Shown here: in pieces, positions 19,881 to 32,140 of the stretch
Layout: every line of letters starts with the position of its first letter
How positions within the stretch are numbered: the first letter of the stretch is position 1
Assembly (NCBI GenBank): GCA_024362935.1
Contig: JANCRA010000065.1
Span: 1,302,001-1,366,000 of the forward strand
Direction: 5' to 3'
Source of the DNA: Setophaga petechia
Taxonomy: Eukaryota > Chordata > Aves > Passeriformes > Parulidae
DNA: 64,000 nt
Made by a program: the position numbers and the translations under genes
Notes under the pieces: model-generated
Told to the model about the DNA's origin: nothing
The model's database searches: none
Seen by the model: only the letters and a program-made list of their open reading frames with translations

Positions 19881-21475
19881 CTGGGGACAAGTGGGGGGGT
19901 TTGGGGCGGGTCTGAGGGGAAATTGGGGATTTTTGGGGGCATTAACGGGAAATAGGGGGGTGTGCGGTGGGCCTGGGGGGAATGAGGGGGTCTGAGGGGG
20001 CTTTAGGGAGCTTTGGGGTAAGCTTGAGAGGGTCTGAAGTGTTCTCAGGTGGGTTTAGGGGGATCTGAGGGGAATTGGGAGGGTCTGAGGGGATTTTGGG
20101 GGATTGCAATAGAAATTGTGGGGTTGGGAATGGGTCGAGAGGGTTCTGGGCTGGGTCTGGGAAATTTGGTGGAGTCTGAGGGGATTTCATAGGGTTTGGG
20201 GGGGATTGAGATGTCTGAGGGGGACTTGGGGCAGTCTGATGGATTTGAGGGGGGTCTCTGGTGGGTCTGTGGTGAATTTTGGAGGGAAATGGGGGGATCT
20301 GAGAGTCCTGGGGAGGTTTTTGGGGTTCAGGGTGGTTCTGAGCCAACCCTGGGGGAGCTCTGGGGGGTTTGGGGTTCCTGGAGGGGTCCCAGGAGAGATT
20401 TGGGGGTCCTGGGGGGTCCCAGGCCCACCCTGAACCGGGGTCTGGGGGTTTCAGGGGCAGGGGGCACAGCAGGGGTTCCCCCCCTCCCCCCCCGGTTTTT
20501 GGGGGGGTCTCCCATGGTGCCCCCTCCCCAAAAAGCTCCGAGGGCCCCCTGAAGTGGCTCCTGTTCCACCGGCCGGTGCCCCCCTGATCCAGGACGGCCC
20601 CACTGAGTCTGGGGGGGATTCTGAGGGTATTTGTGTGGATTTGGGGCATTTTTTGGGCTTTGGAGGATTTTATTTAAAACTTAGGGGGGAATTATTGGGT
20701 TTTATGGTTGAATTTTTGGTTTTTGAGGGATTGCAGGAATTTGGGTTGTTTTGGATTTTGGCAGATTTTATTGGGGTTGTGGTTTGTTTGGGCGAGGGAT
20801 TTATTGAAATTTTTTTGAGTACTTTTAAATTCTGTTAGGTTCCACTGGGATTTTGTGGGATTCTCTGGAGTTTTGGAGGATCCTATTCTAATTTTTAAGG
20901 GAATACAGGTGGTCTGAGGGGTCTTAGAGGTTATCCCCATGTTTCGGGAAGGGTTGGGAGGCCCCAAAATCTCCTTAAACCCCTGAAAAGTCCCAATAAA
21001 ACCCACTAAATCCCAATTAAATATCTCAAAATCCCACTAGAGCACCCTCAAATCCCAACAAAAGCCGACAAAATCCTTTGAAATCCCAATAACTCTCAAA
21101 ATCCTAATTAAACTTTGCAAATCCCCCAAAAATGTCCCCAAAACCATAAAAAGTCCCACAAAATCTTTCTCAAGACCCAACGAAATCCTGGCAACACACA
21201 TAAAACCCCCTCACAAAACCCCCAAATCCCACCAAAACCCCAAAATCCTCAATGAATCCCACTAAATGCCCCCACAATTCCAATGAAATGTGCCAAAATC
21301 TCCTAAAAATCCCAATAAAATCCCAGAATTTCTGAGAATCCCAAAAAATCCCAACAAAATCCCAATAAAACACCCAAAATTCAAAAAAAGCCACAAAACA
21401 TTTCAATAAACCCCCAAACACCCCCAGAAAAACTCCCCCTCAAAATGCCAATAAAATCCCCCAAAATCCACAAAA
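19881..21475. repeat. Right arm of palindrome B
   Basis: Second copy of 7900-9560: G-rich, G/T-rich, then A/C-rich from about 20955, running into minisatellite B. Confidence 0.7.
20455..20612 (+). other. Shared exon-like segment, copy 4 (palindrome B, right)
   Basis: Follows TTTCAG and carries the PLKWLLFHRPVP codons. Here an extra C before CTGATCC changes the last residues. Unrecognised. Confidence 0.4.
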
Positions 21476-21482
21476 CCAGCCA

Positions 21483-22955
21483 CTCCCAGTCAATCCCAGT
21501 ATGATTCCAGTCGCTCTCACTGAGATCCCAGTGTAACCCAGTATGGACTCAGCTGCTCTCACTGTGATCCCAGTGTGATCCCAGTTGCTCCCAGCATAGT
21601 TCCAGATGTTCCCAGTCCCTCCCATTATGATCCCAATTGGCCCAAGAACAGTCCCAGTCCCTCCCAGCAGGGTCCCAGTCGTGCCCAGTTGCCTCCAGGG
21701 TAAATTCAGTTTCCCCCAGCATGGTCCCAGTTGCTCCCAGCTGATCCCAGTTGCCCCAGTTGTAGTCTCAGTCCTCTCAGCACGGTTCCAGTGCCTTCCA
21801 GCCGATCCCAGTTGCTCCCAGTGTGTCACATTTTCCTCCCAGCATGGGCCCAGTAGCTCCCAGTAAGCCCCAGTCAGGTTCCATTCACACCCAGTATAAT
21901 CCCAGTATGAGTGTAGCCATTCCCAGTATGATCCCAGTCACTTGCAGTCTAACCCCAGTTGCTCCCACTCACTCCCAGTCTGATGCCAGTGCCCCCAGTG
22001 TGATCCCAGTTGCTCCCAGCATGGGCCCAGCTATTCCCAGTGTGCTTCCATCACTCCCCTGTGGTTACAGACACTCCCAGTATGGTCCCAGTTGAACCCA
22101 GTTGCCCCTGCTCTAGTCCCAGTCACTCCCCAGATGATCCCAGTCCCTCCCAGCATGGTCCCACTCACTCCCAGTTGCCCCCAGTGTGGTCCCAGTTCTC
22201 CCCAGCATGATCCCAGTTGTTCCCAGTGTGGGTCCAGTGTCCCCAGTATGGTTACAGACACTCCCAGTATATCCCAGTTGCCCCCAGCATGTCTGAAGTC
22301 ATTTCCAGGCACTGCCAGTGGCCCCAGTAAGGTGTCAGTTCTCCCAGTATGATCCCCCAGTCATGCCCAGTATATCCCAGTTGCCTCCAGCATGCATCCA
22401 GTCCTTCCCAGTTCCTCCAGTTTGCTTGCAGCATCATCCCAGTTTCTCTCAGCTGCTCCCAGTAGCCCAAAGTGTGATCCCAGTTGCTCCCTTTCAACCC
22501 CAATATGATCCCAGTAAGCTCCAGTTTGATCCCAGTCCCATGCCAGCCCTCCCAGTGTGGTCCCAGTATAATCCCAGTTGCTTCCAATCTCTCCCAGTAT
22601 GGTCCTAGCTGCCTCCAGCATGGTTCCAGTTGCTTCCTGGATCAACCCAGTTATTCCCAGTATGATGCCATTTGCTGCCAGCATGCTCCCAGTTGCTCCC
22701 AGTCAGGCCCAGTATGGGGGATGATGTGCAGGGTGTGTTCCCAGTCACTCACAGACACTCCCAGTATTAGTCCAGTCCCTCCCAGTATGATCCAAATCTG
22801 AACCCAGTGTGCTCCCAGTCGCTGCCAGTATGAACCAGTTGTGCTCCACATGGTTCCAGTTGCTCTCTTTCAGCCTCACTTTTGTTCCAGTCCCTCCCAG
22901 TATGTCCCAGTGTAGCCCAGTTCCCTCCAGAATGTTCCCAGTCGCTGCCAGTTGG
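21483..22955 (-). repeat. CCCAGT minisatellite array B (about 1.5 kb)
   Basis: The unit and the order of rare variants match array A. Shorter than A through internal block losses near 21745 and at the right end. Confidence 0.9.
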
Positions 22956-23558
22956 GTTTTTGGGGGATGTTTGGAGAATGAAGCAGTCCAAGGCTGAGTG
23001 GAAAAGGCCCCTCGGGGGGACATCGGGGGGTGGCGGTGGCGGCTGCCGGCAGAGGCAGCCTGGAGGAGCAGAGCCCTGTGTCCCCCAGGAGCCCAAAGTG
23101 GGGAGCCCAGAGAGGGGGGAGCGCCGCCATTGGCGGGAGCCTCAAGAGCCTGGAGAGGGGCAGGGGGGACTCCTTGGAGCCGCTGCAGCCCCGAGCAGAG
23201 AATGAGGGGAGAAGGGAGCCCGGGAGCCCAAAGAGCCCCGGCATCCCGAAATGGGGAGAGCCAAGAGGGGGGAGCTTTTGGCATTGCTGGGACTGCCAGC
23301 AGCCTGGGCAGGGGGCGCACCGAGGAGAAGGAGGACCCCCAATCCCTGTGTGATCCCCAGGAGCTGGGACAGTGTGGAACCCCGGAACATTAAAGGGGAG
23401 GAACCAGGGTCGGGGAACTCGTGGGAGGCTTTTCCAGGGCTGAATCTTGGTGTTTGGGAGGGTTTTATGGAGATCAGACGGCCGGTGCCTTGTAGAGATG
23501 GACTCGGGCAGAGGGACCTTCAGACTTAACTTGCTCATCCCTTGTTTTCCCCAACCAG
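22956..23558 (+). other. 5' region of zinc-finger locus B
   Basis: 22958-23050 matches 35140-35250 of locus C, including an in-frame [17 protein letters not shown] ATG at about 22979 ([13 protein letters not shown] in C), a possible alternative first coding exon. 23395-23525 matches locus A upstream of its LTR insertion. Between them is a G/A-rich unit found only here. Confidence 0.45.
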
Positions 23559-23602
23559 GATTTCCCATTTCCAACCTCTGGGAGGCTGTGAGGAAGAGGA
23601 AG

Positions 23603-24472
23603 ATGCCCCGGGACACTGAGGCAGGTGAGGAGAAAGTCAGTGCCCCTTTCCCTTCTGTGCTGCTCCATCTCCCAGCCCAGAACGGCCCTGGCTGCAGCAC
23701 AGCCCTGGGGGGATCTCCTTGCCCTTGCCTGTGGCACGGAGGCAAATCCCATCCTGTCCTTGTCCTTCCTCCCCCAGAGCAGGAGCAGGTTCATGATGGG
23801 GAGAAGCCCCACACGTGCGGGGAGTGTGGGAAGAGCTTCAGGTGGAGCTCCAACCTGATTGTGCACCAGAGGACCCACACTGGGGAACGGCCCTACGAGT
23901 GTGATCAGTGCAGGAAGAGGTTTCAGACCAGCTCCAATCTCCTCCTGCACCAGCGCACCCACACAGAGGAGAGGCCCTTCCGCTGCCCCGACTGCGGGCA
24001 GGACTTCAGGCAGAATGCCCATCTTGTCAGGCACCGACGCATCCACACTGGGGAGAGGCCCCACGAGTGTGAGGAATGTGGGAAGAGCTTCAGCCAGAGC
24101 TCAACCCTGATCGCGCACCAGAGGACCCACACTGGGGAACGGCCCTATGAGTGTGGGGAGTGTGGGAAGAGCTTCAGCCACAGCTCCAGCCTGAATGTCC
24201 ACCAAAAGATCCACACAGGGGAGAGGGCCTATGAGTGTGATAAATGCAGGAAGAGGTTTCAGACCAGCTCCCGTCTCCTCCAGCACTATTGGATTCACAG
24301 AGAGGAGAGGCCCTTCCAATGCCCCGACTGCGGGAAGGGATTCAAGCAGAACTCCAACCTCATCACCCACCGGCGCATCCACACTGGGGAGAGGCCCTAT
24401 GAGTGTCCCCAGTGTGGGAAGAGCTTCTCCAGCAGCTCTACCTTGACCCGACACCAACGGAGGCACCGGTAA
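23603..24472 (+). CDS. Zinc-finger protein, locus B (eight C2H2 fingers), one intron
   Basis: Probably a nuclear DNA-binding C2H2 protein. Exon 23559-23624 follows an acceptor and contains ATG 23603. Intron 23625-23777 starts GTGAGG and ends CCCCCAG. Removing it joins GCA-G to AG-CAG in frame and gives 238 residues. Eight fingers (CGEC, CDQC, CPDC, CEEC, CGEC, CDKC, CPDC, CPQC) all keep both Cys and both His. Linkers are TGERPY or the variants TEERPF and REERPF. Compared with A and C it lacks 228 bases (76 codons) of the lead region, lost between GAGCAGG-like repeats. TAA at 24470 is shared with A and C. There is no KRAB or SCAN domain. An unspliced reading is also open, so the intron is inferred from splice consensus and family comparison. 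Confidence 0.75.
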   Translation: MPRDTEAGEEKVSAPFPSVLLHLPAQNGPGCSTALGGSPCPCLWHGGKSHPVLVLPPPEQEQVHDGEKPHTCGECGKSFRWSSNLIVHQRTHTGERPYECDQCRKRFQTSSNLLLHQRTHTEERPFRCPDCGQDFRQNAHLVRHRRIHTGERPHECEECGKSFSQSSTLIAHQRTHTGERPYECGECGKSFSHSSSLNVHQKIHTGERAYECDKCRKRFQTSSRLLQHYWIHREERPFQCPDCGKGFKQNSNLITHRRIHTGERPYECPQCGKSFSSSSTLTRHQRRHR

Positions 24473-24636
24473 GGGAAGCCCTGCGAGTGCCCCGAGTGCA
24501 GGAAGAGCTCCATCCCCCACTGGAGGAGGCACTTTGGACACAGCCCTGGTCACTCCCATTCCCTGTGATCCATGTTGGGAACACACCTGGCTGCTTCTCC
24601 TTTTGGTTTGGCCTCAAATTTCTTCTTATTTCATCT
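24473..24636 (+). other. 3' end of locus B with broken tenth finger
   Basis: The post-stop finger seen in A and C has lost 24 bases here (after GTGCAGGAAGAGC). Homology to the other loci ends near 24600, just before the LTR. Confidence 0.55.
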
Positions 24637-25254
24637 TGTGAAAAACACCAATTACTTGTTTTAAAGTTTTAAAAGTTTAATAGTAATAAAGTAGTTATAA
24701 AAATTGTAATAAAAATTAGAGCTATAAGGATTTGGACAATAAAAAGCAAAGAATTACAGACGTCTGGTTGTGTTTTGCTCTCTGCCACACAAAAGCACAC
24801 CTCTGACAAAGGATTAACCCTAAAAGCAATAGCCTGTTGCATATTCATATATCTCATACATGATTCAAAATTTCTTTTCAAACTCAGGGTGTTTTCTGGT
24901 TATTGTTAACTTCCTCATCTTGTAAATCAATGTTTTGGCTCCTCAAATTCTGGTTCTTCCTAATAAGGAGACAATAATTCTTCTCTTGAGATTTTGCTTT
25001 CTTGTGGCTCTTATCTCTGTGCGAAGAATTTCTTGATTATCTTATCCATTCCTTCAGCTAGTTAAAAAACGTATCTTACATTGCGTAGTTTCTATTTTAA
25101 TATTATGCTTTAGCCTAAAATTATATTTACCACACTACTTAAAAAGGATTATTATGGTACTACAAATTTATGCAACATAACTTTCCAACATAACACATAG
25201 AGTATTCCTTTTAATATTTGTAAGGAGCCCATCATGTAATGTGCATTTTTCACA
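24637..25254 (-). mobile_element. 3' LTR of a minus-strand retrovirus (same family as 5314-5928)
   Basis: TGTGAAAAAC...TTTTTCACA ends. The adjoining sequence to the right is purine-rich on the minus strand (AAAAAAAGAAAGAGGGAGG), a polypurine tract directly upstream of the LTR. Confidence 0.8.
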
Positions 25255-25289
25255 ATCCTCCCTCTTTCTTTTTTTAAATCATTTGGCTT

Positions 25290-25640
25290 GAGCAATATTC
25301 CTTGTTTTCTAGCCTTTATTTTTCACTATTTTTTTCAGAAATCAATCTCCCTTCTTTGAAGGGGTCTTCTATATTATTTTGTTTCTTTAACACCATAATC
25401 CTTTGCGCTGTTTTAGGTGTAGTCAGCTCTTGGTCCGTGGGCACGGTCACTGCTTGCATGCCTTGGACTGCACTGGTAATGAGCTGCATGAAACGGGATC
25501 AAACAAGGAAGAAATACTAGACCAGCTATAGGGCATAAAAGGAAGAAGCCTAACTTCTTCTGAATCATGATTTGAATGGGTTAAGATTTTAGTTGAGGGT
25601 TCGAACCAGTTCATATTGAAGTGAGACACACCAGTGATAG
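25290..25640 (-). pseudogene. env: Env C-terminal remnant upstream of the 3' LTR
   Basis: Read on the minus strand, a hydrophobic membrane-anchor-like segment (about 25490-25575) is followed after one frame change by a polar tail ending in a stop about 75 bases before the LTR. That is the position expected for the end of Env. The rest of the gene is missing. Confidence 0.5.
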
Positions 25641-25677
25641 GTTAATGATTATTAGCTGCTAATTAGCTAAAGCTAAT

Positions 25678-26150
25678 TGTTATATTATGAGCTCATTTGT
25701 AGAAGGAAGTGGAGCAAGTGAACCATTCTAGGAACATACTGAAACCAGCAGAACAATGCCCAGCACCTGGACTCTGTGCCGATCCATCATGAAGCAGGGC
25801 CCTTGGATCGTGCCAGAGGGTGACAGAGACCTGACGAAGACATTCCTGACTTCATTCCTGTGAACCACTGGCCCAATCTGAGACCACCGAATTGGAGTTC
25901 TTCAAGAGAAGAATTGCACACACGTCAAAGACACACACGTAATGACCTCATTTAATACACAGCAGGGATGGGAGGTGCTGGGGTTGTGCATATCTATTAT
26001 TTTGGGAAATAAATAGAAGGCAAAAATCCTTGTACGGCGCAATCACACATTTTGGGAATGACCCCCATGCTGCCCACCAGTGTAATAAACATACCACTTT
26101 GTAACTTTGACCAGATAGAGAGTCTTTGTCTGTGATTTTCAGTTCTAACA
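25678..26150 (+). mobile_element. Probable LTR
   Basis: Begins TGTTATA, ends TCTAACA (near-inverted). AATAAA at about 26084 precedes a T-rich U5-like tail. No internal retroviral sequence is attached. Ends uncertain. Confidence 0.45.
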
Positions 26151-26159
26151 ATTCACCAT

Positions 26160-26450
26160 GATGCCCCAGAGTGTCACAACGGTATCCTTGGCTCCATTGG
26201 ACCCTTCATCCCATGGAGACCCACAGTGTTCACTGTAGTCCCCTTGATTCCACGAGGCCCTGCCATGCTGTCATGGCCCCTTGGGTGCCATGGTTCCCAA
26301 AGTGTCAGAACAGTCTCCATTGTTCCATGAGGCCCCCAAAGTCACTGTGCTCCCCTTGGTTCCACAGGGCCCCACAGTGGAACAATGGACTCTTGCCTCC
26401 ATGAGGTTCCTCAGTTACAATGCTCTCCTTGGATCTGCAGTGTCACCATG
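26160..26450 (+). repeat. Degenerate ~40-bp minisatellite
   Basis: Units like CATGAGGCCCCACAGTGTCA with CTCCTTGGTTCCA spacers recur about seven times. Confidence 0.6.
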
Positions 26451-26834
26451 GTCCCTTTGAGGCCTCAACAGGGAGAAGCCTCTGCAAAAGTGCCAAAAAA
26501 CTGAGGAAGAAGTCCTGCAAAGATATTTTGAGTCATGGTTCAGCCAGTCCCCTGGCTGATGACTGATCGCCCTTGGGTCCACCTTATTAGGCCCTCTTAG
26601 TGCAATGCCCCTGGCATTGATTTTGGGCCCTACATTTTAAATAAGTTAGCGTTGTTCATTAAAAATCAGTTAAAAAGAGTTAACATTTTGTTTGTTAGAC
26701 ATTTACAGTTGCTTTGAGACAAGTTACGGAAATGTTCATTGTTTTTACCAGTTCTCAGTTTTTTACCACGTTTCGTTTCGCGAACCTTTATATTTTTATA
26801 GTCCTTACACTTTCTATGCTTTTGGTTAGTCATA
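26451..26834. other. Possible retroviral internal remnant, otherwise nothing seen
   Basis: 26700-26834 has a short hydrophobic open frame that ends at the polypurine tract of the next LTR and could be an Env tail. The rest shows no feature. Confidence 0.3.
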
Positions 26835-27130
26835 AGTGGGGGGGGGAAATGTGGGAGGTCAGGGACCGGCCCAAGTTATCGCGATGTTACGGGCGGGCAG
26901 AGCCCCTCCCCTTTACCGTTCTCAGCCCCCCGTGTTGTTCACCGTGAGCCCCTGTTATCAATGACCCTGCCCAGCCGTTCATAAAGGCCATTCACCGTCG
27001 ACCAGATTGGTGCCTGCGAGTGCTTGGACCGAGTGGCAAAAGTGTTGGTGCCGTGCCGTTCCTGAGCCGGGACGCCACGCCCCAAGCGGAGGCAACACCA
27101 GATTAAGTCACCTAAGTGGTTGTTGTGCAT
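26835..27130 (+). mobile_element. Polypurine tract plus LTR-like element
   Basis: AGTGGGGGGGGGAAA (26835-26849) directly precedes TGTGGGAGGTCAGG, a typical PPT/3'-LTR junction on the plus strand. TATA-like CATAAAGG lies at about 26979. The right end (about TTGTGCA 27130) is a guess because no AATAAA or inverted end is clear. Confidence 0.5.
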
Positions 27131-27899
27131 TTCTAATTGTGGAGATCAATATCAATGTAGCTGCTCCTGGTAATACAAAAAGCTCTTTCAAGGCACTTCT
27201 TAAGAGAAATGTCCTTTTCCTTTTCACTCTTAACTGCAAAGCCCCTCCAGGATGTACAGCAAACAGATTATCTAGATTGTCCTTTCACAATAACAGAAAA
27301 CTTCCCCTTTAATCAGCCTGAATTGCACAATTCTCATCTGTATGGAGGAATTTCATTTAGTCTCTGCTGTAAAGAAGTGATTTCTATGCAACAGGGTTGA
27401 TAAAGGGCAGACCCAAATTAACAAGAGGGGTATTCGTTAGAGCTGCCATTACTCATCACACACTTTAAACAACCCATACCATCGAGCCCAAAGCTAATAC
27501 GGCTCCGTGTTAAATATTTCTGATGGATTACACATCCTTGTGTGAAGATGGAATTAGGATTTAAAGCCAGTATTTCTGCATATACAAGCATTGTGCAAGA
27601 ACATTGCATCTTCAGTATGGAAACCAAGTATCACCCGTACAGGGTAAACGCTGCAATAACATGAACACACTTCTCCCATCAGGTTCACAGGCAGCTTAAC
27701 CAATTCTGTGCTTGCAGATAATCTGTTCTGGCATCTTTTGGGGCCCTGAACCAGGAAAGTCACACTGAAATACTGTGGGACCATGAAAATTTCTCCAGAT
27801 CCAAACCAGTCTCCAGGTGACACAAGTGACTGCAGACACCTCCAGTAATGCAGCGGGCGGCCAGGTTTGCTGTGCTCTCTTTGTCATTGTGGGTTTGTA
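27131..27899. other. No feature recognised
   Basis: Mixed composition. Only short ORFs on both strands, no repeats or splice-consistent exons. Confidence 0.5.
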
Positions 27900-27904
27900 A
27901 TTCA

Positions 27905-28030
27905 GACTCTCAGAGGGGCTTGAGTTGGAAGGGCCTTAAAGACCATCTAGATCCAACCCCCCTGCCATGGGCAGGGACACCTTCCACTAGACCAGGTGGC
28001 TCAGAGCCCCTGCAAGCTTTGGCAAATACC
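27905..28030 (-). mobile_element. CR1 LINE fragment
   Basis: TTGGAAGGGCCTTAAAGACC and TGCCATGGGCAGGGACACC followed by TTCCACTAGACCAGG are hallmark CR1 3'-region phrases in their antisense form. This is a truncated copy typical of bird genomes. Confidence 0.85.
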
Positions 28031-29815
28031 CAAGGACACGTTTTCCTCTGTTTAGCAAGGTCAGATTTCCATGCTCACTTTCACAGATGGCTCCAGTCTC
28101 ACACAGAGCATTGCTGATTGGTCACTCTTATCTGCACAGCCCAGCAGAGATCCTGTTTTGGATGGCTCTCACTGCTCCCAAGGCCCCAGGGACCAGCCAC
28201 TGCCTCTCCTCCTTCTGCTTCCCCTTCCAGGATCAGAGATTTCCTGCTGTGTCCTCCACGTCTGAGACAACTGGAGGAGATGAGGGTCAGATGTGGCTTC
28301 TGACAAAGAGTTGATAATGCTCAGCTGAGTATTTTATTCTCCTGCCACTAAGCTGTCAGGCTGCTGCTGAAATTCCTCCTGCTTGGAAAGGGCTGGTGTG
28401 AGCAGCAGGAATTGTTGCTGGCTGGAACTTTTCCAAGAGCTGGACAAAAGAAGCATTTTGTGGAAGGCCACCAGCTGCCCTTGGTCAGCAGCACAAGGTG
28501 TGAGGTCCCCTTTGAAGGCCATCCCTGCACAAGGACAGCCTGGCCTTCTCCAGTGCCCAGAGCACCTTCCAGGCCTTCGGGCTGGCCTCGTCCCTCAGCC
28601 TGGAGAAGCAGGTTGCTGTTGGAACTCTCATATCCACAGTTTCTGGCTGGATTGCCGTGCCTTACCACAGACAGCCCTGGAGACACCAGTACAGACTCCA
28701 CCTGCAATAAAAGGGGACTTTGTTCCAGCTTTTCCCTTGGACCAGCGTGCAGCAAGATCACCTAAGCCTCATGCAGGTCTGTGTGGGCTGGTAGTCAGCT
28801 TCTGCTGGGAATTTAAGGCTTTTACCCTACTTTCCACAGCAAATGGTGGAGCAAACCCAGCCGCATCAACCCCCAAATTTCACTGTAAAAAACACAATTT
28901 TCATTTTCCTCTATTCAAACCTTGAAGAAAACAAACTTTACTTGAGTGAGCTGGAGGCACAGTGTCCTCCAAGATCATTCTTGAGTAGGACAATATTGCA
29001 GGGGAAGACTGGCAAACCCAGAGTTTACTGGTGCTTAGGAAGCTTTGCTAAACCTTCCCACGTGCGGTGCTCCTGCACCCTCCTGAGCTCCTGGAGCCCT
29101 CACTCAGCTCAGGCACAGTTTGGACAGAAGGGGATGGTTCCGTCTGTCACATGTGGGGACAGGAGGAGGGGAGACTTTGCAAACACTGCCACGAAGGCAG
29201 GGCTGTTTTCATTGATGGTGCCAAGTGGTAGCACATCATCTTTGATTAAATGTGAGGGGCTGAAAGGCAAAAATTCTCAGTGATAAGGAGATAGTGTCTC
29301 CACTCACACAGCAAGGTAAGTGAAGGGGAAAGTGCAATCTGCATTTCATGGGTGGTGTTCAGTTTTTAACAAAAACCTTTTTGCAGAAGACATGCCTAGG
29401 CAGGGGTGATTCAGAGCATTTTATCAGCCTCAGAGGGTATCCCCACATCTGCTTTGCCACATTTTCTCTCTTTTTTTCATTGTGAATGATTTCTCCTGCC
29501 AGGGTTGCTCCTGCTTGGAGTTCTACTCTCAGTGGAGCCCCAGAGTTTTCTCAGCAGCCTCTGCAGCGAGTTCTGAGCCAACATGGGGCTCTGCTGCCAG
29601 CCCAAATCTGCGCTTCCCCTGCCCAGCCTGAGTGCAGGTGGGGCATGTGCTGGGCATGGCCGGAGATTTGCATGGCCAAAATCCTCCAGCGTTTACATCT
29701 GCCCATGGCTCTGGGTAGCACAAATCACAGAACACCCATCACAGCTTACAAATGGCATTTCTTTCAGATTGCTACAGCCGTGCTGACCCACAAATACACG
29801 AGAATCAATTTCAGT
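28031..29815. other. No gene recognised
   Basis: Unique-looking sequence. ORFs up to 180 codons in competing frames lack family motifs and Met/splice support. Confidence 0.5.
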
Positions 29816-29819
29816 TGAA

Positions 29820-30450
29820 AAATGTCATTTATTACAAAGTGCTACACCCACGCCGTCAATATAGAACTATACAAATCTCAATTTAGGTTAAAAACAAGAA
29901 TTTATTATATTATTGCAACTTGTCTATGTAATAATATACAAATACCAACTTCAGTTAATTTATTGCCAACCTCCAGAACAACTCACTATACACAAAGATC
30001 AATTAGGCGTCTAACAACTTAATTTATTACATATTACTACAAGGATTAAGCCCATCTAGGAATACAAAAATATCTTCATAGATATGAAAATAGAATTACA
30101 TCCAGAAACAGATAAATACACATATAAAAATAGACTTATATTCCTATACAAATACCAATATACCTTTTTTTAAAGCCATATAACAAAAATTATACCAAAA
30201 GAGATACCTACACAACTTTACCCACAGGAAATAGAAATTAATACAGATATAACAGTATCTATGTATACATAGATAAATTTATACACATATGTAATTTCAA
30301 ATATATATATATATATACACATAGCATACATTCATAACAAAATAAATATACATAAATATAAGAATATACACATGGAAACAAACACATACAAATAGCAACC
30401 CACATATGGAAATACACATATAATAAACTGTGGCTACGTTCAAGTCCATG
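29820..30450. repeat. AT-rich block with TA microsatellite
   Basis: Low-complexity A/T sequence with ACATA/ATACA-rich patches and (TA)n at about 30301-30316. Confidence 0.7.
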
Positions 30451-30479
30451 TATCTTCAAACAGCACTCCAAGCAGAGGG

Positions 30480-30650
30480 ATCCCAGCTGCCCCATCTTCA
30501 AAGCCTCTCCCTCGGTCTCCTCCTCCCGTGCAGAGCAGCTCTCCCGGACAGGGACAGCAGATGGGACATCTGGCAAGCAAAGGGAACACTGAGTGAGTAT
30601 GGGGACGTTTCCCTTGGCAGCAGCTGCACTTCCATCAGGGAAGAGGAAAC
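30480..30650. repeat. Diverged duplicate, copy 1
   Basis: Shares phrases in order with 31970-32140: CTCTCCC, GCAGAGCAGC, a CATCTGG-CAGCAAAGGGAAC-like stretch and TTTCCCTTGG. Possibly an old segmental or exon duplication. No coding assignment. Confidence 0.5.
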
Positions 30651-31590
30651 GTCAGAGCCTCCCCAGGAGGGTCGGAAGGAGAAAGCAGCCGGGCGGGCCA
30701 GGCTGTGGTGAGCGCAGCCGCGGCGGGACTGTCCCGCAGCCCCGGCAGCCCGGCAGAGCCAGCACAGCTCCCGGGCCCTGCCGGCACAGCTGCCTTGCCC
30801 AAGGACAGCCCTGTGCCAGCCGGGGCAGCTGCGCTGAGCAGCCCCAGCCCGGGCAGGGCCCGCTCCTGCCCCGCCGGGCAGTGCCCACGGCCACAGCCCA
30901 CGGCAGCCTCAGCCCCACCTGCCGGCCCGGGCCTGCGGCCTCAGCCGGGCTCTCTCCAGGCTGGCAGCAGCAGGTCCCCGTTCACTGCTCTTGCTGCTGC
31001 CCTTCAGCTCCTCCCTGCTGGCTCCCGTCAGTCTCCCGCTGTCCTCAAGGTCTTCATGGCAGCTGTGGCAAAAGTGGAGGCTCTGGAATTGCTTCCAAGG
31101 CCTGGCAGAGCTGCTGTCCCGGAGCCCTCAGTGCTCCCTGCTGACCCCCTCCATCCCCTCAGCCCTGCCGTGCTCTCGGTGAACCCCCAGCCCCCTTCAG
31201 TTTCTTCAGCCCCTCACAGTCCTCTCACCCCCCTCAGTCCCTTCTGAGCCATCCCATCCCCTGAGACACGGAGCCTGTGCCACTTTCCTGTCACCTCAGT
31301 GCCACCATGGCCCTCACTGCCCCACAGCCCTCAGCCCCAGCAGCAGCTCAGGGTCACCGTCCCTTCAGCGCCACCGCCCCCTCAGCCCCCTCTGTCTCAC
31401 CGTCCTTCAGCAGCTCCTCAGGGGACAGTGCCTGGGGCCAGCGGCAGCTCCCCCCGCTCCAGGGACAGCCGGGGCTGCAAGTGCTGCTCCGCCTGGCCCG
31501 GTGCCAGCTCGGACCCAGCACAGGGACAGGGGACACAGGGGGCACCGGGGGAAAAGCAGGAGGTGAAAAAGGCAGCCGAGGGGGGAAAGA
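30640..31590. other. GC-rich block with no gene recognised
   Basis: CpG-rich at 30700-30960, then C/T-rich Pro/Ser-codon-like sequence. Overlapping ORFs on both strands are composition-driven. Confidence 0.5.
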
Positions 31591-31599
31591 GCTACAAAT

Positions 31600-31960
31600 G
31601 CAGCCTAGGCCTACACCAACAGCAATCTATCCATCAATCAATATATCCAGCAATCTCCATCTAAACATTCCTATTCCTCTTACTATATAACTATACACAT
31701 TCATAAATCTAACTTCATACATAAATATATTTTTTACTCTACACATACAAAAATCTAACTCTGAAAATCTATAAATGTAAATATATAATAAAATATAATT
31801 ATATCACATCTGTAACTATATACATATCCACATTTAACTATACAGGTCTATCAATGTATTTCCATATAAATAGAACACTATAATCTATAAATGGAACTAT
31901 AACCACTAATAAATAGGACCATAGAAATCTATAAACATATCTACAAACAGAGGAGTTCTA
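31600..31960. repeat. AT-rich low-complexity block
   Basis: ATCTATAA/ATATA-type patches similar to 29820-30450, so the AT-rich and duplicate pair (29.8-30.65 kb and 31.6-32.14 kb) may be one unit copied twice. Confidence 0.55.
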
Positions 31961-31969
31961 CCTGCCCGA

Positions 31970-32140
31970 TGGTCACAGGCTCTCCCCTGTCTCTTCCTGC
32001 CATGCAGGGCAGCCCTCCTGGAGATGTTGGTCAGATGGCATCTGGGCAGCAAAGGGAACGCTCAGTCAATATTGGCCCTTCTGCACCTTTCCCTTGGGCA
32101 GCAATTGTCCTTCTACCAGGGGCTGTCAGAGATGGCCTGA
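31970..32140. repeat. Diverged duplicate, copy 2
   Basis: See copy 1 at 30480-30650. Follows an AT-rich block in the same order. Confidence 0.5.

Noticed and set aside
27040..27060. TGGTGCCGTG as a tRNA-His primer-binding site
   Set aside because: Only about ten bases fit, and the upstream polypurine tract marks the preceding LTR as a 3' LTR, after which no primer site is expected.
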